Assembly (NCBI RefSeq): GCF_015751895.1
Contig: NZ_JADOTZ010000001.1
Location: forward strand, 2,604,001-2,668,000
Origin: Zhihengliuella flava
GTDB taxonomy: Bacteria > Actinomycetota > Actinomycetes > Actinomycetales > Micrococcaceae
DNA length: 64,000 bases
Reading direction: 5' to 3'
The position numbers and the translations under genes are program-made. The notes under the pieces were generated by a model. It was not told the DNA's origin. It did no database searches and worked only from the letters and a program-made list of their open reading frames with translations. Below are positions 45,022 to 54,799 of this stretch, in pieces. The first letter of the stretch is position 1. Every line of letters starts with the position of its first letter.

Positions 45022-46121
45022 ACGCCCTTTCCGTGGTCCTTGCTGGCGGTGGCACCGCTGGTCACATCTCCCCGCTCCTCGCGATTGCCCGCGCACTTGA
45101 GGCGGCAGACCCAGCGACCCGCATCACCGCCGTCGGAACCGCCTCTGGCATGGAAACTCGCCTCGTGCCGGAGGCCGGGTATCGCTTAGAGACGATCGAG
45201 CGCGTGCCGATGCCGCGCCGGCCATCGCCTGCCCTGCTGAAGCTGCCCGCGCGGTTCGCCAAGGCGGTTCGACGCGCCGGCGCGATTCTTGACGACGCCG
45301 AGGCCGACGTCGTCGTGGGGGTGGGCGGCTACGTCTGCACCCCGGTGTACGTCGCGGCCAAGCGGCGGAAAATTCCCGTGGTCATTCACGAGGCGAATGC
45401 ACGGGCGGGCTTGGCCAACAAGGTCGGCGCTCGATTTGCCGCCCGCGTGGCCACGGCCTTTGCGGGGACTTCTCTGCCGGGGGCACACGTCATCGGCATG
45501 CCGATGCGCGCCGAGGTCGCCCAGCTGGATCGCCGCGCGGCACAACACGAGGCCCGGATTAGCCTCGGTTTGGATCCGCAGAAGAGGACGCTAGTGGTCA
45601 CGGGTGGATCATCCGGGGCCGTGTCCATGAATCATGCCGTCGCGGGCGCTGTGGAATCCATCGCCGCCGCTGCCGATCGACTGCAGGTGCTGCACGTGAC
45701 GGGCCGCGATAAGCGGGTGCTCGACGCCGAGGGGGCTCTGTTGTCTGCACCCGGCTACGTGCAGGTGGAGTACGTCGATGGGATGGAGCGTGCCTATGCC
45801 GCGGCGGATCTCATGGCGTGCCGCTCCGGGGCGGGCACGGTGTGCGAGCTGGCCGCCGTCGGGCTGCCGTCGGTCCTCGTGCCGTTACCCATCGGCAACG
45901 GCGAACAACGACATAACGGTGCGCCGTTGGTGGCCGCTGGTGGTGCGGTCATGGTGGACAATGATCAGTTCACAGCCGACTACGTGCGAACCGAAGTGCT
46001 GCCCTTGGTGGCTGACGCGGACCGGTTGGATCACATGGGCCGGGCGGCTGCTCAGCATGGGCGCCGAGACGCGGCCGAAGTCATGGCGCAGCTGGTTTTC
46101 GAGGCCGCCGCCGGAGCATGA
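45018..46121 (+). CDS. murG: UDP-GlcNAc:lipid I N-acetylglucosaminyltransferase MurG
   Basis: A 367-aa GT28 glycosyltransferase that converts lipid I to lipid II on the inner membrane face. The N-terminal glycine loop [17 protein letters not shown] is intact. [37 protein letters not shown] is the acceptor domain signature, and [15 protein letters not shown] plus [17 protein letters not shown] are the UDP-GlcNAc site. ATG 45018 overlaps the ftsW stop. Its stop overlaps an in-frame ATG of murC. Confidence 0.95.
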   Translation: MNALSVVLAGGGTAGHISPLLAIARALEAADPATRITAVGTASGMETRLVPEAGYRLETIERVPMPRRPSPALLKLPARFAKAVRRAGAILDDAEADVVVGVGGYVCTPVYVAAKRRKIPVVIHEANARAGLANKVGARFAARVATAFAGTSLPGAHVIGMPMRAEVAQLDRRAAQHEARISLGLDPQKRTLVVTGGSSGAVSMNHAVAGAVESIAAAADRLQVLHVTGRDKRVLDAEGALLSAPGYVQVEYVDGMERAYAAADLMACRSGAGTVCELAAVGLPSVLVPLPIGNGEQRHNGAPLVAAGGAVMVDNDQFTADYVRTEVLPLVADADRLDHMGRAAAQHGRRDAAEVMAQLVFEAAAGA

Positions 46122-46141
46122 AAAAGGTAGGGGAGAACATC

Positions 46142-47575
46142 GTGACTAACGGAGCCCAGCAGCCGCTACAGGACTTGGGCCGCGTCCACTTTTTAGGACT
46201 CGGCGGCGTCGGCGTTTCAGCGGTGGCGCGGCTCATGCAGGCCCGAGGGCAGCAGATTTCGGGCACCGATGCCAAGGATTTGCCGGTGCTTCGCGAGCTC
46301 GCGGCTGCGGGCGCCCGGGTGCACGTGGGCTACGCCGCCGAGAATCTGGGCGACGTGGACACGGTGGTGACGTCCTCGATCATCAAGCCGGGTAACCCAG
46401 AATATGATGCGGCTGTGTCGCGGGGACTGCGGCTCCTGCACCGCTCCGAGGCCCTTGCCGAAACGATGCGTGGGCATCGGGTGGTGACGGTCGCTGGTAC
46501 CCATGGCAAGACCACCACGACCTCGCTCATCGCCGTGATGCTTCGGGAAGCGGGTGTGTCTCCGTCGTTTGCCATTGGGGCCAACGTCGGTGGGCTCGGC
46601 GTGAATGCGGAGCTCGGCACCGGCGGCATTTTCGTGGCCGAAGCGGACGAGTCGGATGGTTCGTTCTTGAACTATTCCCCGGACATTGCCGTCGTGACCA
46701 ATGTCGAGGCCGATCATTTGGATCACTACGGGACGGCGGAGGCGGTGCATCAGGCCTTTACGGACTTCGCGTCGTTGCTGCCGGATGGCGGCCTGCTCAT
46801 CGCCTGCGCGGACGACGACGGGGCCGCCGCCTTGGCGGCGCGGGTGCGGTCCGAAGCCCAGCGAGTCCGGGTGGTGACCTACGGATTCTCCGCTGGGGCC
46901 GACTGGCGGCTCCGGCATCCTCAGGCCGATGGCTTGAGGTACCGGGCCACACTTGAGCGGACGTCGGAGGAGGACTCCGCGCTGGCCGCTGGTCCCTTCA
47001 CCCTTGACCTCGCCGTGCCCGGAGACCACAATCTCCTCAACGCCGCCGCTGCCTTCGCCGTGGGACATGAGGTGGGCCTGACGCCGGTGCAGGCCCTGGC
47101 CGGGCTCGCAGCGTTCCGGGGGGCCGCGCGCCGCTTTGAGTACCGCGGTGAGGCGAACGGGGTGCGTGTTTATGACGACTACGCGCATCATCCCACCGAA
47201 GTGAGCGCTGCCTTGCGTGCGGGACGTGCGGTGGCTGGCGAGCGCCGCCTCCACGTTCTGTTCCAGCCGCACCTCTTTACCCGCACGCAAGCTTTTCACG
47301 CCGAGTTCGCCAGCGCCCTGTCATTAGCCGATTCCGCGTGGATCCTCGATATCTACCCCGCTCGTGAGGAACCCCTGGAGTCGGTCACCAGCGCACTCAT
47401 CACTGATGCGCTCACCACCGCGGGTGGGCCCGTGTCCGCCGCGGAGGCGGCTGCGACGCTGGCCTCCACCGCGCGCAGCGGCGATGTGATCATGACCATT
47501 GGGGCGGGCGACGTTACGTCCTACGGGGGTGCCATCCTCGAGGAGCTCGGTGGGCGTGCCGACACGGGGTCCTAA
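46142..47575 (+). CDS. murC: UDP-N-acetylmuramate--L-alanine ligase MurC
   Basis: A Mur ligase (477 aa from this start) adding L-Ala to UDP-MurNAc. RVHFLGLGGVGVSAVARLM is the N-terminal dinucleotide-like loop and AGTHGKTTTTSLIAVML the ATP loop. EADESDGSFLNYSPDIAVVTNVEADHLD and DDYAHHPTEVSAAL are conserved. I prefer GTG 46142, which has GGGGAG 6 bases upstream. ATG 46118, overlapping the murG stop as ATGA, would add 8 residues and is equally in frame. No ddl gene follows, so D-Ala-D-Ala ligase lies elsewhere. Confidence 0.94.
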   Translation: MTNGAQQPLQDLGRVHFLGLGGVGVSAVARLMQARGQQISGTDAKDLPVLRELAAAGARVHVGYAAENLGDVDTVVTSSIIKPGNPEYDAAVSRGLRLLHRSEALAETMRGHRVVTVAGTHGKTTTTSLIAVMLREAGVSPSFAIGANVGGLGVNAELGTGGIFVAEADESDGSFLNYSPDIAVVTNVEADHLDHYGTAEAVHQAFTDFASLLPDGGLLIACADDDGAAALAARVRSEAQRVRVVTYGFSAGADWRLRHPQADGLRYRATLERTSEEDSALAAGPFTLDLAVPGDHNLLNAAAAFAVGHEVGLTPVQALAGLAAFRGAARRFEYRGEANGVRVYDDYAHHPTEVSAALRAGRAVAGERRLHVLFQPHLFTRTQAFHAEFASALSLADSAWILDIYPAREEPLESVTSALITDALTTAGGPVSAAEAAATLASTARSGDVIMTIGAGDVTSYGGAILEELGGRADTGS

Positions 47576-47576
47576 C

Positions 47577-48314
47577 GTGGCCGAGGGCACCAACGTCGTC
47601 GAGCTCCCAGCCGCGCCGGAGAACCCGTGGAAAAAGCGCTTGTTGCTCTGGGTGGGCGGGGCCTTGGCTTTTGTGCTGGTCCTGATCGGCGTGTTGTTGT
47701 ACTCGCCGTTACTGGCGATCAAAAACGTTGAAGTGACGGGGAATTCCCTTGCGACGACCGCGTCGATTCAGGAGGACCTTGCCTCGTTGCAGGGACTGCC
47801 GCTTCCGCGAGTCGCCCCTGGGAACGTTCGCGACCTCCTCGCAGAGCAGCCGGCCATCGAGGATGTCATTATTCAGGCCGAAGCACCGGACACCCTGCGA
47901 GTTGAAGTCATCGAGTATCCGCCGGTGGCCGTGACACGGTCTGGGCAGGCGCACTGGCTGGTAGCTGCCGATGGGCGCAAGCTGCGGCAAATTGTGGACC
48001 GCGCCGCGTATGAGCTTCCGCTGATCTCTGAAGTCTCAGCGGATGCCAAGCCGGAACTTTTTGAAACCATCACGCGGGTGCTCTCCGTGCTCCCGGAGCC
48101 GGTGCTCGCGCAGCTAGAATTCGCGACAGCCGAGACGATCGATTCAGTCGAACTCGAATTAGTCTCGGGTGAGCGCGTCCGCTGGGGGAGCGATGAGCGC
48201 AGCGCGGAGAAGGCGAGCGTCTTGACCGCCTTGCTTGGCGCAGAGCAGCCCGAGGGGCAGCCCGCCGTCGAGGTCTACGACGTGTCGAGTCCGGAACGGC
48301 CAGTAACTCGTTGA
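47577..48314 (+). CDS. ftsQ: Cell division protein FtsQ (POTRA domain)
   Basis: A 245-aa bitopic protein. About 20 cytoplasmic residues precede a membrane helix (LLLWVGGALAFVLVLIGVLLY, about 22-43). The POTRA domain follows (SPLLAIKNVEVTGNSLATTASI), then a beta-rich FtsQ domain (DTLRVEVIEYPPVAVTRSGQAHWLVAADGRKL). FtsQ organises FtsL/FtsB at the divisome. GTG 47577 lies one base after the murC stop. In-frame GTGs at 47550 and 47556, following GAGGAG, are possible and would overlap murC. Confidence 0.9.
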   Translation: MAEGTNVVELPAAPENPWKKRLLLWVGGALAFVLVLIGVLLYSPLLAIKNVEVTGNSLATTASIQEDLASLQGLPLPRVAPGNVRDLLAEQPAIEDVIIQAEAPDTLRVEVIEYPPVAVTRSGQAHWLVAADGRKLRQIVDRAAYELPLISEVSADAKPELFETITRVLSVLPEPVLAQLEFATAETIDSVELELVSGERVRWGSDERSAEKASVLTALLGAEQPEGQPAVEVYDVSSPERPVTR

Positions 48315-48389
48315 GGCGGATTAGAACGACACGCGGCCCGGGTCATTGCACAAGAGCGTGGCGAACCATAGCGTCTACATAGCAGCAGG

Positions 48390-48426
48390 TTGACATAACT
48401 ATAACCCTCAACTAGAGGGTTAGGGT
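48390..48426 (+). promoter_or_regulatory. ftsZ upstream promoter with palindromic operator-like element
   Basis: TTGACA (48390-48395) is followed by a perfect 8-bp inverted repeat, TAACCCTC (48402-48409) and GAGGGTTA (48415-48422), around AACTA. TAGAGG at 48413-48418 (17-base spacing) or TAGGGT at 48421-48426 are -10 candidates, so the palindrome covers the promoter core. From memory, similar sequence occurs before ftsZ in other actinobacteria. The leader to the GTG is about 80 bases. Confidence 0.65.
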
Positions 48427-48511
48427 TGAAGGTCGAACGCTACGCACCGCGGCCACGGCCAACCGGGGCGTAGGTACAGCACAAGCACACACCGAGCAAG
48501 GGAAACAGGAC

Positions 48512-49765
48512 GTGGCAGCTCCCCAGAATTACCTCGCCGTCATCAAGGTCGTCGGCATCGGCGGTGGCGGCGTCAACGCCGTGAACCGCATGATCGAAGT
48601 CGGTCTTCGTGGCGTCGAATTCATTGCGATCAATACCGACGCGCAGGCGCTGCTTATGAGTGATGCGGACGTCAAGCTCGACGTCGGACGCGAGCTCACG
48701 CGTGGCTTGGGCGCCGGCGCAAACCCAGAGGTCGGCCGACAGGCGGCGGAGGATCACGCCGAGGAGATCGAAGAGGTCTTGCGGGGCGCGGACATGGTCT
48801 TTGTCACCGCTGGCGAGGGCGGCGGCACGGGTACCGGAGGTGCCCCGGTTGTGGCCCGCATCGCGCGGTCACTCGGAGCCCTGACCATTGGCGTCGTGAC
48901 CCGGCCGTTCACCTTCGAGGGGCGCCGCCGGGCAAATTCCGCAGAGGCGGGGATCGATGCCCTGCGGGACGAAGTCGACACCCTCATCGTCATCCCGAAC
49001 GATCGTCTCCTGTCGATCAGCGACCGCAACGTGTCCGTCCTCGACGCCTTCCGTTCTGCGGATCAAGTTCTGCTTTCGGGTGTGCAGGGCATTACGGATC
49101 TGATCACGACCCCGGGGCTGATTAACCTCGACTTTGCCGACGTGAAGTCGGTCATGCAGGGGGCCGGTTCCGCGTTGATGGGCATCGGTTCCGCGCGGGG
49201 CGACGACCGCGCCGTCAAGGCAGCCGAATTGGCGATTGCATCCCCGCTGCTTGAGGCATCGATCGACGGCGCGCACGGAGTGCTGCTCTCCATTCAGGGC
49301 GGATCCGACTTGGGGCTCTTCGAGATCAACGAGGCCGCTCGCTTGGTCCAGGAAGTGGCCCACCCCGAGGCCAACATCATTTTCGGTGCCGTCATCGACG
49401 ACGCATTGGGTGACGAGGCGCGAGTGACCGTCATTGCTGCCGGATTTGATCAGGTGGACGTGACGAACGCACCGGCCCAGCCGCAAAACAACAACGCACA
49501 GGTCGCTGCGGCCGCGGCGTCCACCCTCGCCGCCGGCGAGACTGCCTCCGGAGCCAGCGCACCGACCAGTGGAACCAACGTTCCGGGCACGATGCCCCTG
49601 GATGCGCCCTCCGGTGTCGCCAGTCCGTCGGCATCCCAGCCGTCCGCGGCGTCTGCCGCCGAACCAGGCGCGGAGCGCCAGTATGAGGAACTGCCCACCG
49701 TGGTGGATCAGGACCTCAGTTCCGCGGAGAATGACGACTTGGATGTTCCGGATTTTCTGAAGTAA
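48512..49765 (+). CDS. ftsZ: Cell division GTPase FtsZ
   Basis: A 417-aa tubulin-like GTPase forming the Z ring. [19 protein letters not shown] begins the fold, [15 protein letters not shown] is the tubulin signature, and the T7 loop [15 protein letters not shown] activates GTP hydrolysis. After residue 320 comes an Ala/Ser/Pro-rich linker of about 75 residues, then the C-terminal binding peptide ending [10 protein letters not shown], which SepF recognises. GTG 48512 follows AGGGAAACAGGA. It has its own promoter upstream and a long hairpin downstream. Confidence 0.97.
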   Translation: MAAPQNYLAVIKVVGIGGGGVNAVNRMIEVGLRGVEFIAINTDAQALLMSDADVKLDVGRELTRGLGAGANPEVGRQAAEDHAEEIEEVLRGADMVFVTAGEGGGTGTGGAPVVARIARSLGALTIGVVTRPFTFEGRRRANSAEAGIDALRDEVDTLIVIPNDRLLSISDRNVSVLDAFRSADQVLLSGVQGITDLITTPGLINLDFADVKSVMQGAGSALMGIGSARGDDRAVKAAELAIASPLLEASIDGAHGVLLSIQGGSDLGLFEINEAARLVQEVAHPEANIIFGAVIDDALGDEARVTVIAAGFDQVDVTNAPAQPQNNNAQVAAAAASTLAAGETASGASAPTSGTNVPGTMPLDAPSGVASPSASQPSAASAAEPGAERQYEELPTVVDQDLSSAENDDLDVPDFLK

Positions 49766-49778
49766 GTCGGCCGTGTCG

Positions 49779-49825
49779 ACAACCGGCCGGCGAGGCGCCT
49801 TGCGTGCGTCTTGCCGGCCGGTTGT
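49779..49825 (+). terminator. Hairpin after ftsZ
   Basis: A perfect 13-bp stem (49779-49791 with 49813-49825, arm ACAACCGGCCGGC) with a 21-base loop begins 13 bases after the ftsZ stop. The tail is only weakly T-rich, so read-through to pgeF is possible. Confidence 0.65.
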
Positions 49826-49856
49826 TCGCTGTTAAAAGGGAAGGATCATCGGGCGA

Positions 49857-50606
49857 ATGTTGCGTTGGAGCGCGCCGTTGGGTGACCAAGAGACTGTCCA
49901 CGTGGCCTTCACCACAGTGGCGGAAGGCAATTTAGCGGCCCACGTCGGGGACGACCCGGCAGCCGTTGCCGCGCGCCGCGCGCGGCTAGCCCGTGAGCTG
50001 GGGCTGCCCGCAGCGGCACACTTCATGTCGCAAACCCACTCCACCGCCGTCGGCCGCATCGCCGGGGGAGAGGGCGCGGCAGAGTCTCAGCTAGAGGTCG
50101 ACGCCTTGGTATCCCGCAGGGCGGACGCGCCGCTGGCCGTCCTGACTGCCGACTGCCTCCCTATCGTTTTCGCTGCGTACGGCGAGCGGGGTAGCGCCAT
50201 CGCCGTTGCTCACGCCGGACGGCGCGGCCTGCTCGAGGGAATTCTGGCCAACGCTCTCGACGAGCTCCGTGAGGAGGCAGGCCCCGAGGCGACGGTCACC
50301 GCGTGGGTGGGGCCCGCCATCTGTGGGCGCTGCTACGAGGTGCCGGCTGACCTGCAGCGCGATGCCGAGGCCCTGATTCCAGGAGTCGCGTCGACGACGT
50401 CGTGGGGCACTCCCGCGCTCGATCTGCCCTCCGCGGCTGCCCGCTTCTTGACGCGTGAGGGGGTCGACGTCGTTCGCTCGGAGATCTGTACTTTCGAGGA
50501 CGCGCGCTATTACTCGTATCGTCGTGACCGCGACGCTGGACGATTGGCAGGCGTCGTCTGGCGTGAACCAGGGCAGACCAGCACAGCATCCAACGACGGG
50601 GAGTGA
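49857..50606 (+). CDS. pgeF: Peptidoglycan editing factor PgeF (YfiH/laccase-domain family)
   Basis: A 249-aa protein of the multicopper-oxidase-like YfiH family. The metal-binding residues are in SQTHSTAVG, TADCLPIVF and VAHAGRRGLLEGI. WVGPAICGRCYEVP is also typical. Relatives act on purine nucleosides or prevent mis-incorporation of Ser in cell-wall precursors. In actinobacteria it sits between ftsZ and yggS, as here. ATG 49857 has GGGAAGG upstream at a slightly long distance. YggS follows after 6 bases. Confidence 0.88.
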   Translation: MLRWSAPLGDQETVHVAFTTVAEGNLAAHVGDDPAAVAARRARLARELGLPAAAHFMSQTHSTAVGRIAGGEGAAESQLEVDALVSRRADAPLAVLTADCLPIVFAAYGERGSAIAVAHAGRRGLLEGILANALDELREEAGPEATVTAWVGPAICGRCYEVPADLQRDAEALIPGVASTTSWGTPALDLPSAAARFLTREGVDVVRSEICTFEDARYYSYRRDRDAGRLAGVVWREPGQTSTASNDGE

Positions 50607-50612
50607 CAGAAA

Positions 50613-51371
50613 ATGAACGATGGTGACGTGGCGCGCCGGGCGGATCTCGCTGAGCGGCTGAGCCGGGTTCAGGGTCGCATCGCGCAAGCGTCCCGAACTG
50701 CCGGCCGCACAGAAACGCCGCAATTGATTGTCGTCACGAAATTCTTCCCCGCCGCCGACGTGCGGCACCTCGCCGCGCTCGGCGTGCGCGAGGTCGGCGA
50801 GAACCGGGACCAAGAGGCGGCAGCGAAGGCCGCAGATACCGCCGACTTGGGCCTGACGTGGCACTTCATTGGCCAATTGCAGACCAATAAAGCCAAATCG
50901 GTGGCGCGCTATGCCGCCGCCGTCCATTCCGTCGATCGTGCGCAGCTGGTCTCCGCGCTGGGCAAGGCCGTGCGCGCCGAACGTGAGCGCGCCGTGGCCG
51001 CGTCAGAAACGCCTCGAGAGGCCATGACGGCGCTGGTGCAGGTCGACTTGCGTTCGGTGGCACAGCGGGAGGCGGCCGGCGGGGGGCGCGGTGGCGCGCT
51101 GCCGGAGGACGTCATGACGCTGGCGGCGGCCGTCGAGGGCGAAGAGGGCCTGACGCTGGGGGGTCTCATGGCCGTGGCTCCCTTGGAAGCGGACCCCGCC
51201 GAGGCCTTCGCCGCGTTGCGCGACGTGGCTGATGAGCTGCAGCGACAGTACCCGCACGCGCAGATGATTTCAGCCGGCATGAGTCAGGACCTCGAGGCCG
51301 CCGTGAGTGCGGGCGCGACACACCTGCGGATCGGCTCAGATGTGCTCGGGCCGCGGCCCGCCGTGCGGTAG
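50613..51371 (+). CDS. YggS-family pyridoxal-phosphate homeostasis protein
   Basis: A 252-aa PLP-binding TIM-barrel protein (fold type III) with no known catalytic reaction; it buffers PLP and affects amino-acid pools. The PLP lysine is in PQLIVVTKFFPAADV. REVGENRDQEAAAKA, WHFIGQLQTNKAKSV and SAGMSQDLEAAVSAGATHLRIGSDVLG are family signatures. A non-conserved insert lies near residue 145. The gene follows pgeF after 6 bases and precedes sepF, equivalent to Rv2148c. Confidence 0.9.
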   Translation: MNDGDVARRADLAERLSRVQGRIAQASRTAGRTETPQLIVVTKFFPAADVRHLAALGVREVGENRDQEAAAKAADTADLGLTWHFIGQLQTNKAKSVARYAAAVHSVDRAQLVSALGKAVRAERERAVAASETPREAMTALVQVDLRSVAQREAAGGGRGGALPEDVMTLAAAVEGEEGLTLGGLMAVAPLEADPAEAFAALRDVADELQRQYPHAQMISAGMSQDLEAAVSAGATHLRIGSDVLGPRPAVR

Positions 51372-51439
51372 CGTCGCCTTAAGCGGATGAGCCAGCGAAT
51401 GTGAGGCGCTGGGCCGCGCACGAACATAAGGAGAAGACC

Positions 51440-51970
51440 ATGGCTGGCGCATTGCGCAAGACGATGATCTACCTGGGGCTCGCTGACGGCGACGAGCATT
51501 ACGCCGACGAGCAGGGCGTCGATGCGGTCGAACGCGACGACGTGCGCCGCTCGGAATCTCAGCAGGCCCAGGAATCACGGCCCGTCAAACCCGTTGCGGA
51601 ATCCTCGGAGCGGGAGTCGGAGCAGGAATACCGGGCACCGGTCACGCCCATCAAACGGGCGGCATCATCTAGGGACGAGGATTTCGAATTGCGGCAGATC
51701 ACGACCGTTCACCCCCGCTCGTATAACGATGCCAAGATCATTGGCGAGAGCTTCCGCGACGGGGTTCCGGTCATCATGAACGTCACCGACATGGGCGAGG
51801 CTGAGGCGAAGCGACTGGTCGATTTCTCGGCTGGCCTGGTGTTCGGCCTGCGCGGCACGATCGAGCGCGTGACCAATAAGGTCTTCCTCCTCTCGCCGTC
51901 GACGGTTGAGGTGCTCGGCGAGGACAAGAAGGCGTCCGAGGAACAGGCCGCTTTCTTCAACCAGAGCTAA
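51440..51970 (+). CDS. sepF: Cell division protein SepF
   Basis: A 176-aa protein that tethers FtsZ to the membrane, replacing FtsA, which is absent from this cluster. The N-terminal [21 protein letters not shown] is the amphipathic membrane-binding helix. A polar linker (about 30-85) leads to the SepF core: [32 protein letters not shown] and [33 protein letters not shown] 51440 has GGAG 6 bases upstream and gives the conserved helix start. YggT follows after 16 bases. Confidence 0.93.
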   Translation: MAGALRKTMIYLGLADGDEHYADEQGVDAVERDDVRRSESQQAQESRPVKPVAESSERESEQEYRAPVTPIKRAASSRDEDFELRQITTVHPRSYNDAKIIGESFRDGVPVIMNVTDMGEAEAKRLVDFSAGLVFGLRGTIERVTNKVFLLSPSTVEVLGEDKKASEEQAAFFNQS

Positions 51971-51986
51971 GGCGGACTCGGGCTTC

Positions 51987-52277
51987 GTGGAACTCATCCT
52001 CGCGCCGATCTATATTCTCCTGACGATCTTCCAATTCGTCTTGATGATTCGGATCGTCTTCGACGTCGTGCAAATGTTCGCCCGCACGTGGCGGCCGAGT
52101 GGAATTTCGCTCGTCGTCGCCTCGTTCGTCTACCGCTTAACCGACCCGCCCATGCGCTGGTTGCGGAGCAAGGTTAAGCCGCTCGATCTCGGCGGGGTCC
52201 AACTGGATCTCGCATTTCTGATTCTGTTCTTCGCGGTAGTGATCGCCAAGGTGATCGTTTCCTCGATGGCCAGCTAG
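51987..52277 (+). CDS. YggT-family membrane protein
   Basis: A 96-aa protein with two membrane helices (IYILLTIFQFVLMIRIVFDVV, about 8-30, and LAFLILFFAVVIAKVIVSSM, about 74-95) around a conserved loop with YRLTDPPMRWLR. YggT proteins are small membrane factors of unclear role, in actinobacteria lying between sepF and wag31 (Rv2146c position). GTG 51987 is the first codon compatible with the family beginning; AAGGCGG is somewhat far upstream. Confidence 0.85.
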   Translation: MELILAPIYILLTIFQFVLMIRIVFDVVQMFARTWRPSGISLVVASFVYRLTDPPMRWLRSKVKPLDLGGVQLDLAFLILFFAVVIAKVIVSSMAS

Positions 52278-52309
52278 TGCAAAGAAGCTCATAAAATCTG
52301 GGTTTGTGT

Positions 52310-52341
52310 TTAGCTGACCGTGCAAGACCGTTATAGTCTTG
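52310..52341 (+). promoter_or_regulatory. wag31 promoter with inverted repeat over the -10
   Basis: TTAGCT (52310-52315), 16 bases, then TATAGT (52332-52337) form a plausible promoter. CAAGAC (52323-52328) and GTCTTG (52336-52341) are an inverted repeat around the -10, so a repressor could bind here. Confidence 0.55.
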
Positions 52342-52397
52342 TAAACAACGTGGCTCCGGGAGAGAAACTCCTTGAGGCACCGACTGTGACAAGCCTG

Positions 52398-52420
52398 CCC
52401 GGCCGGACGCTGCGGCCGGG
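52398..52420 (+). promoter_or_regulatory. Hairpin in the wag31 leader
   Basis: CCCGGCC (52398-52404) pairs with GGCCGGG (52414-52420) around 9 bases. It lies within the roughly 100-base leader, 26 bases before ATG 52447. It may be an attenuator or an mRNA-stabilising element. Confidence 0.4.
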
Positions 52421-52446
52421 AGAGACCCAAGTATTGAGGTGACCAG

Positions 52447-53181
52447 ATGGCGCTCACGCCAGAAGACGTTGTCAACAAGCGCTTCCAGCCAACCAAGTTC
52501 CGTGAAGGCTACGATCAGGACGAAGTTGATGACTTCCTCGACGAGATCGTCGTCGAACTGCGTCGCCTGAACCAAGAGAACGACGAGCTGCGCCGTCGGG
52601 TGGCTGAGTTCGAGTCCGGCGACGGTGCCGAGACCGCTGCGGTACCGGCCCCAGTGGCCGCCGCTCCGGCCGAGAAGCCAGCCGCCACGGAGAAGAAGGC
52701 CAAGGACGAGGCCGCCAAGAAGGACGCAGCCGCGGAGAAGGCCCAGGAGAAGGTCGAAGCCCCGGCCGAACCGAAGGCTGAGAAGTCCGCTGCGCCGCAA
52801 GCTCAGGAGTCTGTGGCCGCGGCCGCCCCGGCTGCAGAGCCCGCCGCGGCAGGCGGAGCATCCGCGGAGTCCGCCGCCGGCGTGTTGGCCATGGCACAGC
52901 GCCTGCACGACGAATACGTCGCTGAAGGCAACCAGAAGCGGGACAAGATCATCGCTGAGGCACAGACTCAGGCGAAGACGCTCGTCGAGGCTGCCGAAGA
53001 GAAGAGCCGCCAAACGCTCAACGCTCTCGAAGTCCAGAAGACCGAGCTGGAGCAGAAGGTCGACTCGCTGCGCACCTTTGAGCGGGACTACCGCGGCCGT
53101 CTCAAGGCCTACATTGAGGGCCAGTTGCGTGAACTCGACGCCAAGGGCTCGTCCGCCCCGGACGGCGCGGACAACGCCTGA
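52447..53181 (+). CDS. wag31: Polar growth/division scaffold DivIVA (Wag31)
   Basis: A 244-aa coiled-coil protein. The N-terminal DivIVA domain (ALTPEDVVNKRFQPTKFREGYDQDEVDDFLDE-type segment, residues 1-60) binds curved membrane. Residues 60-145 are a very Ala/Glu/Lys/Pro-rich linker. A second coiled coil (AMAQRLHDEYVAEGNQKRDKI to RTFERDYRGRLKAYIEGQL) fills 150-235. It directs wall growth at poles and septa in actinobacteria. GAGGTGA precedes ATG 52447, and a strong terminator follows. Confidence 0.95.
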   Translation: MALTPEDVVNKRFQPTKFREGYDQDEVDDFLDEIVVELRRLNQENDELRRRVAEFESGDGAETAAVPAPVAAAPAEKPAATEKKAKDEAAKKDAAAEKAQEKVEAPAEPKAEKSAAPQAQESVAAAAPAAEPAAAGGASAESAAGVLAMAQRLHDEYVAEGNQKRDKIIAEAQTQAKTLVEAAEEKSRQTLNALEVQKTELEQKVDSLRTFERDYRGRLKAYIEGQLRELDAKGSSAPDGADNA

Positions 53182-53194
53182 TCTGGCACAGTGA

Positions 53195-53236
53195 AACGAT
53201 CGGCGGCCGGAACTTCCGGCCGCCGATCGTTCGTTT
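53195..53236 (+). terminator. Strong terminator after wag31
   Basis: A perfect 16-bp stem (53195-53210 with 53216-53231, arm beginning AACGATCGGCGG) with a 5-base loop starts 13 bases after the stop and is followed by CGTTT. Confidence 0.85.
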
Positions 53237-53244
53237 AAGTAAGC

Positions 53245-53856
<612 letters not shown>

Positions 53857-54789
53857 GTGCCTCAGCTGAGCGTTCAGGAGTACGACGCAGGCTCCCGGCT
53901 AGATGGTTTTGTCGCCGATACGCTCGGGATCTCGCGCACCCAAGCGGCGACCCTGTGCCGTGAAGGACACGTCAGGGTCGCTGGACGGCCAGCGGCCAAG
54001 TCTCGCAAGCTGGTCCCCGGCGAGGTCGTCGACGTGAGCATCCCCGAACGCCCGGATCCACTCGAAGTTAAGGTAGAAGCCGTGGAAGCGCTCTCGATCA
54101 TTGCCGCCACAGAGGACTATGTGGTGATCAACAAGCCCGTTGGCGTCGCCGCCCATCCCTCGCCGGGTTGGGTTGGGCCGACGGTCGTGGGGGCTCTGGC
54201 CGCCGAGGGATACCGCATCACGACGTCGGGGGCCGCCGAGCGGCAGGGTATTGTGCACCGGCTCGACGTCGGCACGTCGGGACTCATGGTGGTTGCCACC
54301 TCCGAGCGCGCCTACACAGCGCTCAAACAGGCCTTTCGCGACCGGACACCGTCCAAGGTGTACCACGCCGTGGTACAGGGCCTGCCGGATCCGCTCAAGG
54401 GCACCATCGACGCTCCCATTGGCCGGCACCCCGGCCACGACTGGAAGTTTGCGGTCATTGAGGACGGGCGTCCGTCCATCACGCACTATGAGGTGCTGGA
54501 GGCTTTTGGCCGGGCCAGCCTCGTTGAGGTGCACCTCGAGACGGGGCGAACGCATCAGATTCGCGTCCACTTTTCGGCGCTGAATCACCCCTGTGCCGGG
54601 GATCAGACGTACGGCGCGGACCCGCGGCTCGCCGCCGCTCTGGGCCTGACGCGCCAATGGTTGCACGCGCATCGGCTCGGATTCCCGCATCCGGTCACGG
54701 GCGAATGGGTGGAGTATGAGGCGCCGTATCCGGTGGATCTGCACCAGTCATTGGAGTTGCTGCGCGACGGGTTGAGTCCGGCGTCCTAA
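53857..54789 (+). CDS. RluA/RluD-family 23S rRNA pseudouridine synthase
   Basis: A 310-aa enzyme. Residues 10-70 are an S4 RNA-binding domain ([21 protein letters not shown]). The catalytic domain has [17 protein letters not shown], with the HRLD catalytic Asp, then [27 protein letters not shown] and [13 protein letters not shown]. It most resembles the RluD branch, which modifies helix 69 of 23S rRNA, but the exact target is inferred. GTG 53857 directly follows the lspA stop. Its TAA stop is part of the dnaE -10 box. Confidence 0.9.
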   Translation: MPQLSVQEYDAGSRLDGFVADTLGISRTQAATLCREGHVRVAGRPAAKSRKLVPGEVVDVSIPERPDPLEVKVEAVEALSIIAATEDYVVINKPVGVAAHPSPGWVGPTVVGALAAEGYRITTSGAAERQGIVHRLDVGTSGLMVVATSERAYTALKQAFRDRTPSKVYHAVVQGLPDPLKGTIDAPIGRHPGHDWKFAVIEDGRPSITHYEVLEAFGRASLVEVHLETGRTHQIRVHFSALNHPCAGDQTYGADPRLAAALGLTRQWLHAHRLGFPHPVTGEWVEYEAPYPVDLHQSLELLRDGLSPAS

Positions 54790-54792
54790 ACT
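54787..54792 (+). promoter_or_regulatory. dnaE -10 element (TAAACT), leaderless geometry
   Basis: TAAACT, whose first three bases are the stop codon of the upstream gene, is followed by GGTGGGG (7 bases) and ATG 54800. Confidence 0.5.
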
Positions 54793-54799
54793 GGTGGGG

